Positions 29,597 to 36,071 are shown, numbered from the stretch's first letter. The stretch: 41,136 nt of DNA from a virus (IMGVR_UViG_3300043773_000923:1-41136); one strand, 5' to 3'. Made by a program: numbers and translations. Notes: generated from the sequence alone by a model not told the origin.

Positions 29597-31989
29597 TGTA
29601 ATTCTACTAATTCATTATGTAAACGCTCTGATGCGCCAGACAAACCTCTTAGCGTTCTTGCGTTATCTACATTTTTCTGATTGTTATATACTGTAAATGG
29701 TTGATAACCACGACCATCAGGTATAAAAGATTTTCCGTAAGTATCAAACCCTGGAACAAATCCCATAGCAGAAATTACTACAGTTTGCACTTGTTTTTGT
29801 TGCTCAAAGTTTTGAGCATTAGAAACTTCTTTTTGTGCTTCTTTTCCTTTTGATATCTCTTGTTGTTTTGCTACTTCGGCTCTTCTTTCATTAATTTCTT
29901 GTCTTGCTGTTTTTTGACCTCCAACACTTTGAGAATCTGTTTTAGTAGATGTGTTCTGCGCACTTTGAGCAGTGCTTCCGCTAGTAGACCCATCTTGTTT
30001 TTTCTCCTCTTGTTTTCTATCCTCTTGCTTTTCCTGTTTTCTTTCTGAAGCAACGACAACAGCAGTAGGTGTTGGTCCAGTATTACTTTCTCCGCTCTGT
30101 TTAGATAATTGAACTGGAGCAGCTGGTTCTGCAGCAGAGTTAGTCGTTACAGTTGTTGTTGCAATTACTCTATCAGCGTTACTGTCGCCAGTCTTAGAAA
30201 CACCTGCTTCTACTTTACCATCTGCTGCTACAGCAATTGTTGTTTCTGTTGTTGACCTTGTGGAAGATGATGGATTGTTAGAGTTTGTTGCTGTTGTATT
30301 TGTTGAGTTTACATTGTATCCTGGACACATTGTATTAGATTGCGGATTTGATCCACAAGAAGCAAGTGTTGTAGTGTAACTTGGGCAATAAGAATATGTT
30401 AATTGATTACTAGAACAAGCAGTATTCGCAGCTGCATATCCAGAGCAGAGTGTATTGCTTAATGGATTAGTTGAACATGTTGCTTGTGCTGTTGAATATC
30501 CTGGACAATATGAAGCATATAGTGCATTCGAACTACATTGTGTTGTAGCATTTTGATAACTTGGACAGTAAGATGCATAAAGTGGATTTGATGCGCATTG
30601 AGTTGAAGCAGTATTATATCCTGGGCAAGCAGAATCATACAATGGATTCGCTGTGCATTGTTGGTTAAGATATGCTTGAGCATACCCTGGACACTGCGGT
30701 GCATATAGAGGATTTAAAGAACATTGTTGAGTTAAATAAGCAGCAGCATATCCTGGACAAGAAGGATTGTATAATTGATTAAGTGTGCATTGTTGATTGA
30801 AATATGCAGCAGCATATCCTGGACATTGTGGATCAAACAAAGCATTAGATGAACACTGTTGATTGAAATATGCTTGGGCATATCCAGCACAAGATGGTGA
30901 TGATAGAGGATTCGCTAAGCATGGATCTGGTGTATAAACTGCGTTACTATACATATTACTAATTGTAGCAGCACCAATTGTCCAAGGTGACATTGCGAAT
31001 GCTCCAAGAGTTGACATTGGAACAGAAGAGTTTAATCTGTATTGTTTTGAATACGAACCAGATACTCCGTTGTTTCCACCATTGTGTGTATTTGATTCGC
31101 TGAATATTGTTGCATTGTTAGCATCAGTTATAACTGTAGCAACACCTGCGTCTGAATAATTCCAACCAGTTAAACAAAATCCAAACAAATCAAAAATGGC
31201 ACATTGTCTACCAGCAACACTGTAATTATATCCATAATCAAATCCATGAATAGTAGCACCTGCGCCTGCTAAAGCCAGTGCTTGATTGATAGCATATGCT
31301 TGGGTTCCTGTAGTTCCAGGTAAAAGATTATTACTTATTTGTACTGTATTATATCCTGGACATGATGGAGAGTATGCTGGATTAGTTACACAAGGATCAA
31401 CTGTATACTGCAATGTTAAAGAGGGGTTGCGAACTTGTGGTCCATAGTAGCCTGCCCAAAATCTTGCGTCTTTGCCAGTGAAAGAAAGTTCCAAGTTGGA
31501 TAGATTGGCCAATGTATAATCTTGGGGGAACCACTGTGTGCCAGAGAAGTTTATAAATCCTCCACTCTGTTGTGGATAGTTGTAGTTATATGTTTGAAGA
31601 GCATTTCCTACAGAATCTTTCAATACAACTTGACCAGTAAGTGTTCCATATTGCATGGTGGCGGGGTCATTATTAATACTCCACGAATAATTGTAACCAC
31701 CAACTTGTATTCCTGTTCCAGACAATGCTTGATTGATAGCAATTGTCTGCATAGCAGTGGCTTGTGTATATCCAAATATAATTGTGTTTGTGCTAGGATT
31801 AAATGCTGGAGTATTTCCTCCTATAAAACCACCATTTTGACCTTGAACAGTTCCAGTCCATGCATTTACTGTTGGGTTTAATAGATTAGAAGTTGCTGTG
31901 TATGTTGCGGTAGGTGATGGCTGTGTTCCTACTACTTGAGCAAACAAGTTACTTGATGTTAATAACAATAACAATAAAATTTTTTTCAT
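29587..31989 (-). CDS. Large secreted protein with eleven CPGY Cys-repeats
   Basis: 800 residues with a clear Sec signal (MKKILLLLLLTSSNLFA, cleavage near 17). Residues 20-350 form two related beta-rich domains, each with an AINQAL...G/Y-rich block. From about 200 and then continuously from 355 to 560 come eleven repeats of about 20 residues, consensus CxxNPLYxPxCPGYxxAY, each with two cysteines. Then follow a Ser/Thr/Lys/Gln-rich disordered part (560-720) and a helical C-terminus. The two Cys per repeat suggest disulphides in the periplasm or outside. No known phage tail family is recognised. Confidence 0.75.
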   Translation of the reverse strand: MKKILLLLLLTSSNLFAQVVGTQPSPTATYTATSNLLNPTVNAWTGTVQGQNGGFIGGNTPAFNPSTNTIIFGYTQATAMQTIAINQALSGTGIQVGGYNYSWSINNDPATMQYGTLTGQVVLKDSVGNALQTYNYNYPQQSGGFINFSGTQWFPQDYTLANLSNLELSFTGKDARFWAGYYGPQVRNPSLTLQYTVDPCVTNPAYSPSCPGYNTVQISNNLLPGTTGTQAYAINQALALAGAGATIHGFDYGYNYSVAGRQCAIFDLFGFCLTGWNYSDAGVATVITDANNATIFSESNTHNGGNNGVSGSYSKQYRLNSSVPMSTLGAFAMSPWTIGAATISNMYSNAVYTPDPCLANPLSSPSCAGYAQAYFNQQCSSNALFDPQCPGYAAAYFNQQCTLNQLYNPSCPGYAAAYLTQQCSLNPLYAPQCPGYAQAYLNQQCTANPLYDSACPGYNTASTQCASNPLYASYCPSYQNATTQCSSNALYASYCPGYSTAQATCSTNPLSNTLCSGYAAANTACSSNQLTYSYCPSYTTTLASCGSNPQSNTMCPGYNVNSTNTTATNSNNPSSSTRSTTETTIAVAADGKVEAGVSKTGDSNADRVIATTTVTTNSAAEPAAPVQLSKQSGESNTGPTPTAVVVASERKQEKQEDRKQEEKKQDGSTSGSTAQSAQNTSTKTDSQSVGGQKTARQEINERRAEVAKQQEISKGKEAQKEVSNAQNFEQQKQVQTVVISAMGFVPGFDTYGKSFIPDGRGYQPFTVYNNQKNVDNARTLRGLSGASERLHNELVELQWK

Positions 31990-32324
31990 AATTTATCTTT
32001 TTGTTGTGAATCTTTTATTGTGTCTTGCATTTCTTTTGGCACAGGCTGAAAGTTAGTTCCTACTGCAAGAATACAATACAAATCTTTACTTTGCCTTTGA
32101 GTAATAGTAAAAGTTCCCGTTTTACCATTAGCAAAGACAACTACAGGAAAAGAACTTCCGTCTACTAAAGAGTTACCAGTTCCACGAACAAGTGGTAACT
32201 CTTCATATTCATCAAGTGTCTTTGCTAAGTCGCTTATAGTAATGCAGACTGTGGGCAAAGAAGATGTTTCATTTGCAAACACAAAAGTTGGAATCAATAA
32301 ACATAACATTAATAGGGGTTTCAT
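31986..32324 (-). CDS. Small exported protein, unknown
   Basis: 112 residues with a Sec signal (MKPLLMLCLLIPTFVFA, cleavage near 17). The mature part of about 95 residues has a beta pattern (FPVVVFANGKTGTFTITQ) and two cysteines (TVCITIS, DLYCILAVG) likely joined by a disulphide. ATG of the 800-residue gene overlaps its stop. It could be a partner or chaperone of that large protein. Confidence 0.6.
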   Translation of the reverse strand: MKPLLMLCLLIPTFVFANETSSLPTVCITISDLAKTLDEYEELPLVRGTGNSLVDGSSFPVVVFANGKTGTFTITQRQSKDLYCILAVGTNFQPVPKEMQDTIKDSQQKDKL

Positions 32325-32327
32325 AGT

Positions 32328-32432
32328 TTATCTCTTTGTTGTTATACCTTGCTTTATTGCTAAACTCTGATGATCTAGCCAAATGCCAACCAAGCCAATC
32401 ACTACACATACTCCTGCGAATATTTTGGCCAT
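32328..32432 (-). CDS. Tiny membrane protein (34 aa)
   Basis: Begins MAKIFAGVCVVIGLVGIWLD, then ends HQSLAIKQGITTKR. One hydrophobic helix of about 17 residues and a basic tail. It fills the gap between the 32435 and 31986 genes exactly, which supports it being real. Its position in a run of envelope genes suggests a small membrane helper. Confidence 0.45.
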   Translation of the reverse strand: MAKIFAGVCVVIGLVGIWLDHQSLAIKQGITTKR

Positions 32433-32434
32433 AT

Positions 32435-32872
32435 CTATAACTTGTAAAATTTAAAGAAATATGTAATTAATGCAGCCACACCAATGCAATACCAAAGTAA
32501 ATCTTGAACTTTTTTACGATCTCTGTCAATAAATTTCATATCTTTAGCATTTTGTTCTTGTATCTCACCTTTGTATTTTTGCACTTGGTTCCATGCGTCT
32601 TTACCATGTTTTGCGGTTAAATCTGTTTTTAATTTTTCAACTAATTCTTTCCTTTTAAGTTCTTCTTCAAACTTTCGTATTGCTTCTAGTTCTGAATTGA
32701 TTAGTAGTTGTTCTTGATGACGTCTTTCTTGAACACGTTTTTTCTGTTCATCTCGAATGGTTTTCTCCATATCAGTCTGAATCTCATTAACAAATTTGCT
32801 GGTGTCATCGCCAAGTTTTTTCGCTTGTTTGATTACACTTAAACCATCAGAAACATTTTTTGGAATTTCCAT
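32435..32872 (-). CDS. Coiled-coil protein with C-terminal membrane anchor
   Basis: 145 residues. A long, highly charged helical body (about 25-120, with DEQKKRVQERRHQEQLL and EEELKRKELVEKLKT) ends in one hydrophobic helix (about 126-142, LLWYCIGVAALITYFFKF). The tail-anchored layout mirrors the 28883 gene. Function unknown. Confidence 0.6.
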   Translation of the reverse strand: MEIPKNVSDGLSVIKQAKKLGDDTSKFVNEIQTDMEKTIRDEQKKRVQERRHQEQLLINSELEAIRKFEEELKRKELVEKLKTDLTAKHGKDAWNQVQKYKGEIQEQNAKDMKFIDRDRKKVQDLLWYCIGVAALITYFFKFYKL

Positions 32873-32877
32873 TTATG

Positions 32878-33405
32878 TTATTCTTTATCTGCTGGTTTGC
32901 TCATGTCAACTACTGGAGGTTTTACCGCATAATTACCAATTGTTTTCTTGTCAACATTATCTAATGCGCCACGCTTCTTCCATTCTTCTTTTGCTGCTTC
33001 ACCAATTTTTCCTTCTATTGGACATGGTGTTCCAGCAGCAAGCATTGATGCGAAAACACGCTCGTCTTGACATAGTGTTGCAACTGCAGCAACTTTCATT
33101 CCCATGTCATATAAATTTTTTGCTAATTTGATTCTTTCGCAATTCATATCTCTCATTGTACCACCCATAGAGATACCAAGAATTTGAGTTTGCACTGCGC
33201 CAGATGCTGCTACTGCACAGACATCGTTATTGATAGTTGTGATTGCTGGAGCCACTGCAGTGGGAGGTGGCGATTTAATTGTTGTAGTGCTATTTGATGT
33301 TGAGTCTGTTGTACTTCTTGAAGTCGAGTCGGTAACGATTGGTTGAGCAATCGAAAGAGATGAAACCATGACCAAAAGACTCGCCAAAGCGAATTTTTTA
33401 ATCAT
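32878..33405 (-). CDS. Exported protein with Ser/Thr-rich linker
   Basis: 175 residues. Sec signal MIKKFALASLLVMVSSLSIA, cleavage near 20, then a Ser/Thr/Asp linker (DSTSRSTTDSTSNSTTT), a Pro-rich turn and a helical domain with several cysteines (NDVCAVAAS, DMNCERIKL, VATLCQDER, GTPCPIEGK), probably in disulphides. First gene of the minus-strand operon. AAAGG precedes the start. A CTAAATA element on the minus strand about 65 bases upstream could be a late promoter. Confidence 0.65.
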   Translation of the reverse strand: MIKKFALASLLVMVSSLSIAQPIVTDSTSRSTTDSTSNSTTTIKSPPPTAVAPAITTINNDVCAVAASGAVQTQILGISMGGTMRDMNCERIKLAKNLYDMGMKVAAVATLCQDERVFASMLAAGTPCPIEGKIGEAAKEEWKKRGALDNVDKKTIGNYAVKPPVVDMSKPADKE

Positions 33406-33610
33406 TTTAATGCCTTTGCTTTTCTTAGTTTTCTATAATTCTCATTGTATAAGGTATTCACACTTCTCTACTATTTAGTGCTGTTCGGAAATAGATTTGA
33501 CATTATTTATTGCAAGTTGTAAAATACCAGTGTAGGGGTTGATGTAAAAGACCTTACAAACTGTAGGGTTATCGCTTGACAAATATTCAGAACTAGAGTA
33601 TAATTGAAGT
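33406..33610 (+). promoter_or_regulatory. Divergent control region with tandem promoters and repeats
   Basis: Two promoter-like sites point right: TTGACA 33497-33502 with TAAAAT 33520-33525, and TTGACA 33576-33581 with TATAAT 33599-33604, both with 17-bp spacers. Between them lie two direct repeats, TGTAGGGGTT (33531) and TGTAGGGTT (33562), and a small hairpin TGTAA/TTACA (33543-33558). This looks like an operator region. Towards the left gene only the CTAAATA element near 33472 is seen. Confidence 0.6.
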
Positions 33611-33940
33611 ATGAAAGGAAATATGATGAATAAATTTGCAGCAATAAAACGAAAGAATGCTATTGACAGTGAAATCCTACTCATTACTCAGGAAGAATGT
33701 GCTGAAGTAACGCAAGCAATCAGCAAGGTATTTCGGTTTGGTATGGATGATGAATATAATGGTGTGTCAAACCGAGAACACCTTGAGGAAGAGATCGGCG
33801 ACCTTATGTGTATGATTGATCTTTTGATTGATAATGGTGTTGTCAGTGAAGCAGCAGTAATGACTGCGAAGAATGAGAAGTTGAACAAACTTATGACATG
33901 GTCAAAAATTTTTTCCGAAATGAATGAAAAAACTGCTTGA
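33611..33940 (+). CDS. MazG-like nucleotide pyrophosphohydrolase (short)
   Basis: 109 residues. EExxE...ExxD motif: E28-E29-x-x-E32 (TQEECAEVTQ) and E61-x-x-D64 (EEEIGDLMCMIDLL), typical of single-domain MazG-like enzymes. ATG 33611 lies six bases after the -10 box, hence a leaderless start; alternatively ATG 33626 would use AAAGGA at 33614-33619, giving 104 residues. It is the second MazG-like gene of the window and is not closely similar to the one at 18196. Confidence 0.78.
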   Translation: MKGNMMNKFAAIKRKNAIDSEILLITQEECAEVTQAISKVFRFGMDDEYNGVSNREHLEEEIGDLMCMIDLLIDNGVVSEAAVMTAKNEKLNKLMTWSKIFSEMNEKTA

Positions 33941-33965
33941 CATATATAAATAAAAAAGGTATACT
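33937..33965 (+). promoter_or_regulatory. Sigma70-type promoter
   Basis: TTGACA 33937-33942, 17 bp, TATACT 33960-33965, overlapping the end of the MazG-like gene. It starts a short unit closed by the terminator at 34153. Confidence 0.75.
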
Positions 33966-34002
33966 TAATACCTCGACGATTGATAAAAGGATTTTATTTC
34001 AA

Positions 34003-34125
34003 ATGATACAAATGTGTTTACATCAGCAAAGTTTAAGAGCCATCAAAGGATGGTCGCTAGATGCACGCACATCAACATTTGCATATGGCAATCCAGAGAT
34101 TGATTGTGGGGGTACGGTAAGGTAA
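34003..34125 (+). CDS. Possible 40-aa protein of a short transcription unit
   Basis: MIQMCLHQQSLRAIKGWSLD is the first half; it continues with a TSTFAYGNPEIDCGGTVR-type end before the stop. AAAAGGA lies eleven bases upstream, a little far. The compositionally ordinary sequence and the promoter/terminator on both sides favour a gene, but a small RNA of about 185 bases is equally possible. Confidence 0.4.
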   Translation: MIQMCLHQQSLRAIKGWSLDARTSTFAYGNPEIDCGGTVR

Positions 34126-34152
34126 ACAACCAAAAGTTTCCAAACCAAAATG

Positions 34153-34183
34153 CCCCAAGAGATGTGAATCCTTGGGGTTTTTT
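34153..34183 (+). terminator. Strong Rho-independent terminator
   Basis: CCCCAAG (34153-34159) and CTTGGGG (34171-34177) with an eleven-base loop, followed by TTTTTTG. It isolates the short unit from the tRNA promoter at 34208. Confidence 0.85.
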
Positions 34184-34207
34184 GTTTTGTGAGCTACTAA
34201 AAAATGC

Positions 34208-34236
34208 TTGACAAAAATAAAGAGTTAAGATATAAT
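34208..34236 (+). promoter_or_regulatory. Promoter of the tRNA array
   Basis: TTGACA 34208-34213, 17 bp, TATAAT 34231-34236, 38 bases before the first tRNA. No other terminator is seen until the array's internal promoter at 36591. Confidence 0.85.
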
Positions 34237-34274
34237 TCTTACTCTACTGTTCTTTAACAATTTGTTCACCTTGT

Positions 34275-34350
34275 GCTCCGTTCGTCTATCGGTTAGGACA
34301 CTGCCCTTTCACGGCAGTAAGGAGGGGTTCGATTCCCCCACGGAGTACCA
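34275..34350 (+). tRNA. tRNA-Glu (UUC)
   Basis: Acceptor GCTCCGT/ACGGAGT, anticodon arm CTGCC CTTTCAC GGCAG (anticodon TTC), T-arm GGGGG TTCGATT CCCCC, encoded CCA. First gene of the array. Confidence 0.93.
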
Positions 34351-34353
34351 TTA

Positions 34354-34461
34354 GTTCTGTTGATGTAAGCGATGGGCTTGATCATGCCTGACTAACTATG
34401 ATGATAAGATGTAATTCTAGATAAAGCATATGAGTCATAGCAAACAGTGCGTCAACAGAAC
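34354..34461 (+). ncRNA. Structured non-tRNA element 1 in the tRNA array
   Basis: Closed by a perfect ten-pair stem GTTCTGTTGA (34354-34363) / TCAACAGAAC (34452-34461), extendable by four pairs including two G-U. Inside, CTATGA (34396) pairs with TCATAG (34435). No T-loop or anticodon arm and no open frame with a ribosome site. Looks like a small folded RNA processed with the tRNAs. Confidence 0.5.
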
Positions 34462-34464
34462 CAA

Positions 34465-34500
34465 TGGTAGTAGACTCGTCGGGAGACGCTCAGGCTACCA
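34465..34500 (+). ncRNA. Two-tier hairpin next to element 1
   Basis: TGGTAG (34465-34470) / CTACCA (34495-34500) enclose a second stem CGTC-GGGA-GACG (34477-34488) with two symmetrical six-base internal strands. It ends in CCACCA like a tRNA but lacks all tRNA arms. Confidence 0.4.
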
Positions 34501-34509
34501 CCAAATTTT

Positions 34510-34583
34510 GCGGGATTAGTTTAATGGTAAAACGGCAGTCTTCCAAACTTCAGTCGTGAGTTCGATTCTCACATTCCGCTCCA
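34510..34583 (+). tRNA. tRNA-Gly (UCC)
   Basis: Acceptor GCGGGAT/ATTCCGC, loop CTTCCAA (anticodon TCC) on a stem with one C-T mismatch, T-arm GTGAG TTCGATT CTCAC, encoded CCA. Confidence 0.9.
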
Positions 34584-34590
34584 CTTATAT

Positions 34591-34683
34591 GGGTGTGTTG
34601 ATGCTATGGCGTGTGCATCCTCGGACTGTAAATCCGATCCCTCTGGGTAAACATTGTTGGTTCGACTCCAACCACACCCACCA
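34591..34683 (+). tRNA. tRNA-Tyr (GUA)
   Basis: Acceptor GGGTGTG/CACACCC, anticodon arm TCGGA CTGTAAA TCCGA (GTA), long variable arm as in bacterial tRNA-Tyr, T-arm GTTGG TTCGACT CCAAC, encoded CCA. Confidence 0.92.
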
Positions 34684-34688
34684 TATAA

Positions 34689-34763
34689 GGTTCCAAAGTG
34701 TTCATGGACGCACATATGCCTGTCACGCATAAAGAAGGGGATCGTTACCCCTTGGGACCGCCA
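34689..34763 (+). tRNA. tRNA-Asp (GUC), unusual T-loop
   Basis: Acceptor GGTTCCA/TGGGACC, anticodon arm TATGC CTGTCAC GCATA (GTC), discriminator G, encoded CCA. The T-arm is AGGGG ATCGTTA CCCCT: positions 54 and 58 are A and T instead of the near-invariant T and A. Confidence 0.85.
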
Positions 34764-34769
34764 AGTTTT

Positions 34770-34842
34770 GCGGAGTAGAGAAATGGTATCTCGAGAGTTT
34801 CATATGCTCTAGTTGTTGGTTCGATTCCATCCTCCGCTACCA
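34770..34842 (+). tRNA. tRNA with CAU anticodon (Met, fMet or Ile2)
   Basis: Anticodon arm AGAGT TTCATAT GCTCT (CAT). GCGGAG pairs with CTCCGC; the base before (T34769) faces T72, so a 1-72 mismatch like that of initiator tRNA is possible, but the three G-C pairs of initiator anticodon stems are missing. Encoded ACCA. Confidence 0.75.
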
Positions 34843-34849
34843 GTTTTGT

Positions 34850-34925
34850 TGTCTAGTAGCTCAGTCGGTAGAGTAGGTGACTGTTAATCACTTGGTCGGT
34901 GGTTCGAGCCCACCCTAGACAGCCA
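34850..34925 (+). tRNA. tRNA-Asn (GUU)
   Basis: Acceptor TGTCTAG/CTAGACA, discriminator G, anticodon arm GGTGA CTGTTAA TCACT (GTT), T-arm GGTGG TTCGAGC CCACC, encoded CCA. Confidence 0.93.
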
Positions 34926-34929
34926 ATTT

Positions 34930-35005
34930 GCCCTAGTAACTCAGTTGGTAGAGTAACTGCCTTGTAAGCAGTAAGTCGGGAGTTCGAGTCTCTCCTGGGG
35001 CACCA
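34930..35005 (+). tRNA. tRNA-Thr (UGU)
   Basis: Acceptor GCCCTAG/CTGGGGC, anticodon arm ACTGC CTTGTAA GCAGT (TGT), T-arm with TTCGAGT loop, encoded CCA. Confidence 0.92.
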
Positions 35006-35011
35006 GTTTAT

Positions 35012-35088
35012 CGGAGTATAGCGCAGTCTGGTAGCGCATCTGCTTTGGGAGCAGAGGGTCGCAGGTTCGAACCCTGCTACTCCGACCA
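35012..35088 (+). tRNA. tRNA-Pro (UGG)
   Basis: Acceptor CGGAGTA/TACTCCG, anticodon arm TCTGC TTTGGGA GCAGA (TGG), T-arm GCAGG TTCGAAC CCTGC, encoded CCA. Confidence 0.93.
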
Positions 35089-35095
35089 TCGATAT

Positions 35096-35169
35096 GGGGA
35101 ATTAGTTAAATGGGATAACATCGGCTTTGCAAGCCGAGATTGAGAGTTCGATTCTCTCATTCTCCACCA
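35096..35169 (+). tRNA. tRNA-Ala (UGC)
   Basis: Acceptor GGGGAAT/ATTCTCC, anticodon arm TCGGC TTTGCAA GCCGA (TGC), T-arm GAGAG TTCGATT CTCTC, encoded CCA. The G3-T70 wobble pair that marks tRNA-Ala is present. Confidence 0.92.
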
Positions 35170-35380
35170 AACCTGCAGCTAACCACTGCTAGTGTGATCC
35201 GCACGAGAGAAACTGATTGGCGATCAGTAGGATGGTTCTCCCTTTGAATAGGGTATGAGTAAAATCATAGGTCTACCTAACCAGCGTTGGCGACACGAGA
35301 GTTCTTTCTGGTCGGGAAGTGGGTGGAAGGTGTAAGTGATGAGTTGCAACTCTGATACACTATAATTACCACCGCAGAAA
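35170..35380 (+). other. Gene-free, hairpin-rich stretch in the tRNA array
   Basis: About 210 bases with no convincing frame. Hairpins include ACTGAT-TGGCG-ATCAGT (35212-35228), CCCT-TTGAAT-AGGG (about 35240) and a GTGTA...TACAC arm that encloses the palindrome GAGTTGCAACTC (35341-35352). It probably belongs with the following structured element as one transcribed RNA. Confidence 0.45.
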
Positions 35381-35564
35381 GAAAGCATTTTTGAACGTGA
35401 ATGCAAAAGAAAAGGCAACCCCAACTGATAGGGGAGAACATCGCTACTGTCTACGTTGTCCAGTATATGGAGGTGATTACTGATGCCAAAGGTAATCTTA
35501 AAGCCCAGATGTAGTGAGCACAGGATGCTCTTAAAATCATATCAGTACGTTCAAAAATGTTTTT
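35381..35564 (+). ncRNA. Structured non-tRNA element 2 in the tRNA array
   Basis: Closed by a long-range stem: CATTTTTGAACGT (35386-35398) is exactly complementary to ACGTTCAAAAATG (35547-35559), and the pairing extends to 35381/35564 with two G-U pairs, 18 pairs in all. Inside are CCCC-AACTGATA-GGGG and GAGCA-CAGGA-TGCTC hairpins. It ends five bases before tRNA-Leu. I cannot match it to RNase P RNA, 6S or tmRNA. Confidence 0.5.
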
Positions 35565-35568
35565 GCAT

Positions 35569-35651
35569 GCCCCGATGGTGGAATTGGTAGACACGCTGGT
35601 CTTAGAAGCCAGTACTTCGGTGTGAGAGTTCGAGTCTCTCTTGGGGCACCA
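35569..35651 (+). tRNA. tRNA-Leu (UAG)
   Basis: Acceptor GCCCCGA/TTGGGGC, anticodon arm CTGGT CTTAGAA GCCAG (TAG), medium variable arm, T-arm GAGAG TTCGAGT CTCTC, encoded CCA. Confidence 0.92.
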
Positions 35652-35658
35652 TAATTTT

Positions 35659-35733
35659 GCTCAGTTAATTCAGCGGTAGAAGGTCTCCTTTACACGGAGA
35701 AGGTCGGGAGTTCGATCCTCTCACTGAGCACCA
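35659..35733 (+). tRNA. tRNA-Val (UAC)
   Basis: Acceptor GCTCAGT/ACTGAGC, anticodon arm TCTCC TTTACAC GGAGA (TAC), T-loop TTCGATC, encoded CCA. Confidence 0.93.
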
Positions 35734-35737
35734 ACAT

Positions 35738-35812
35738 ACGACTTTAGTAAAATGAATATTACACCACGCTACGAACGTGGAAGTGGGAGTTTGATTCTCT
35801 CAGGTCGTGCCA
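35738..35812 (+). tRNA. tRNA-Arg (ACG)
   Basis: Acceptor ACGACTT/AGGTCGT, anticodon arm CCACG CTACGAA CGTGG (ACG, read as ICG after deamination), T-loop TTTGATT with T instead of C at position 56, discriminator G, encoded CCA. AT-rich D-arm. Confidence 0.87.
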
Positions 35813-35816
35813 ATTT

Positions 35817-35908
35817 GGAAGTGTGGCTGAGCTGGTTTAAGGCAGCAGTCTTGAAAACTGTCGTACGTTAATAGCGTGCCGTGAGTTCGAATCTCACCAC
35901 TTCCGCCA
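35817..35908 (+). tRNA. tRNA-Ser (UGA)
   Basis: Acceptor GGAAGTG/CACTTCC, anticodon arm GCAGT CTTGAAA ACTGT (TGA), long variable arm, T-arm GTGAG TTCGAAT CTCAC, discriminator G, encoded CCA. Confidence 0.93.
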
Positions 35909-35917
35909 ACATAATTC

Positions 35918-35992
35918 AGCCGTGTAGCTCAGAGGAAGAGCATCGTCTTGATAAGGCGAGGGTCGACATTTCGAAATTGTCCATGGCTACCA
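35918..35992 (+). tRNA. tRNA-Ile (GAU)
   Basis: Acceptor AGCCGTG/CATGGCT, anticodon arm TCGTC TTGATAA GGCGA (GAT), T-loop TTCGAAA on a stem with a T-T mismatch, encoded CCA. Confidence 0.9.
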
Positions 35993-35997
35993 AATAT

Positions 35998-36071
35998 ATC
36001 TCGATAGTGTAACGGCAGCATACCAGTCTCCAAAACTGTTGGTGGGGGTTCAAATCCCTCTCGGGATGCCA
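35998..36071 (+). tRNA. tRNA-Trp (CCA)
   Basis: Acceptor ATCTCGA/TCGGGAT, anticodon loop CTCCAAA (anticodon CCA) on stem CCAGT/ACTGT, discriminator G as in bacterial tRNA-Trp, encoded CCA. Confidence 0.88.

Noticed and set aside
30300-30930. CRISPR-like array because of regular spacing of repeats
   Set aside because: The regular units are the codons of the CPGY protein repeats in one continuous reading frame, with variable DNA sequence; no CRISPR array or cas gene is present in the window.
34465-34503. Hairpin ending in CCACCA considered as a tRNA
   Set aside because: Only about 39 bases, no D-, anticodon or T-arm; pairing explains it as a plain two-tier hairpin.
35467-35514. 15-codon frame MEVITDAKGNLKAQM, and a 35-codon frame after GGAGGTGA at 35484
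   Set aside because: The first has no ribosome site; the second has a good one but runs into tRNA-Leu and has an implausible composition. Both lie inside the long-range paired RNA domain.
35170-35568. RNase P RNA, 6S RNA or a group I intron as explanation for the gap
   Set aside because: I looked for the conserved RNase P blocks (GAGGAAAGTCC-like and ACAGAA-like) and for intron core motifs and did not find them.
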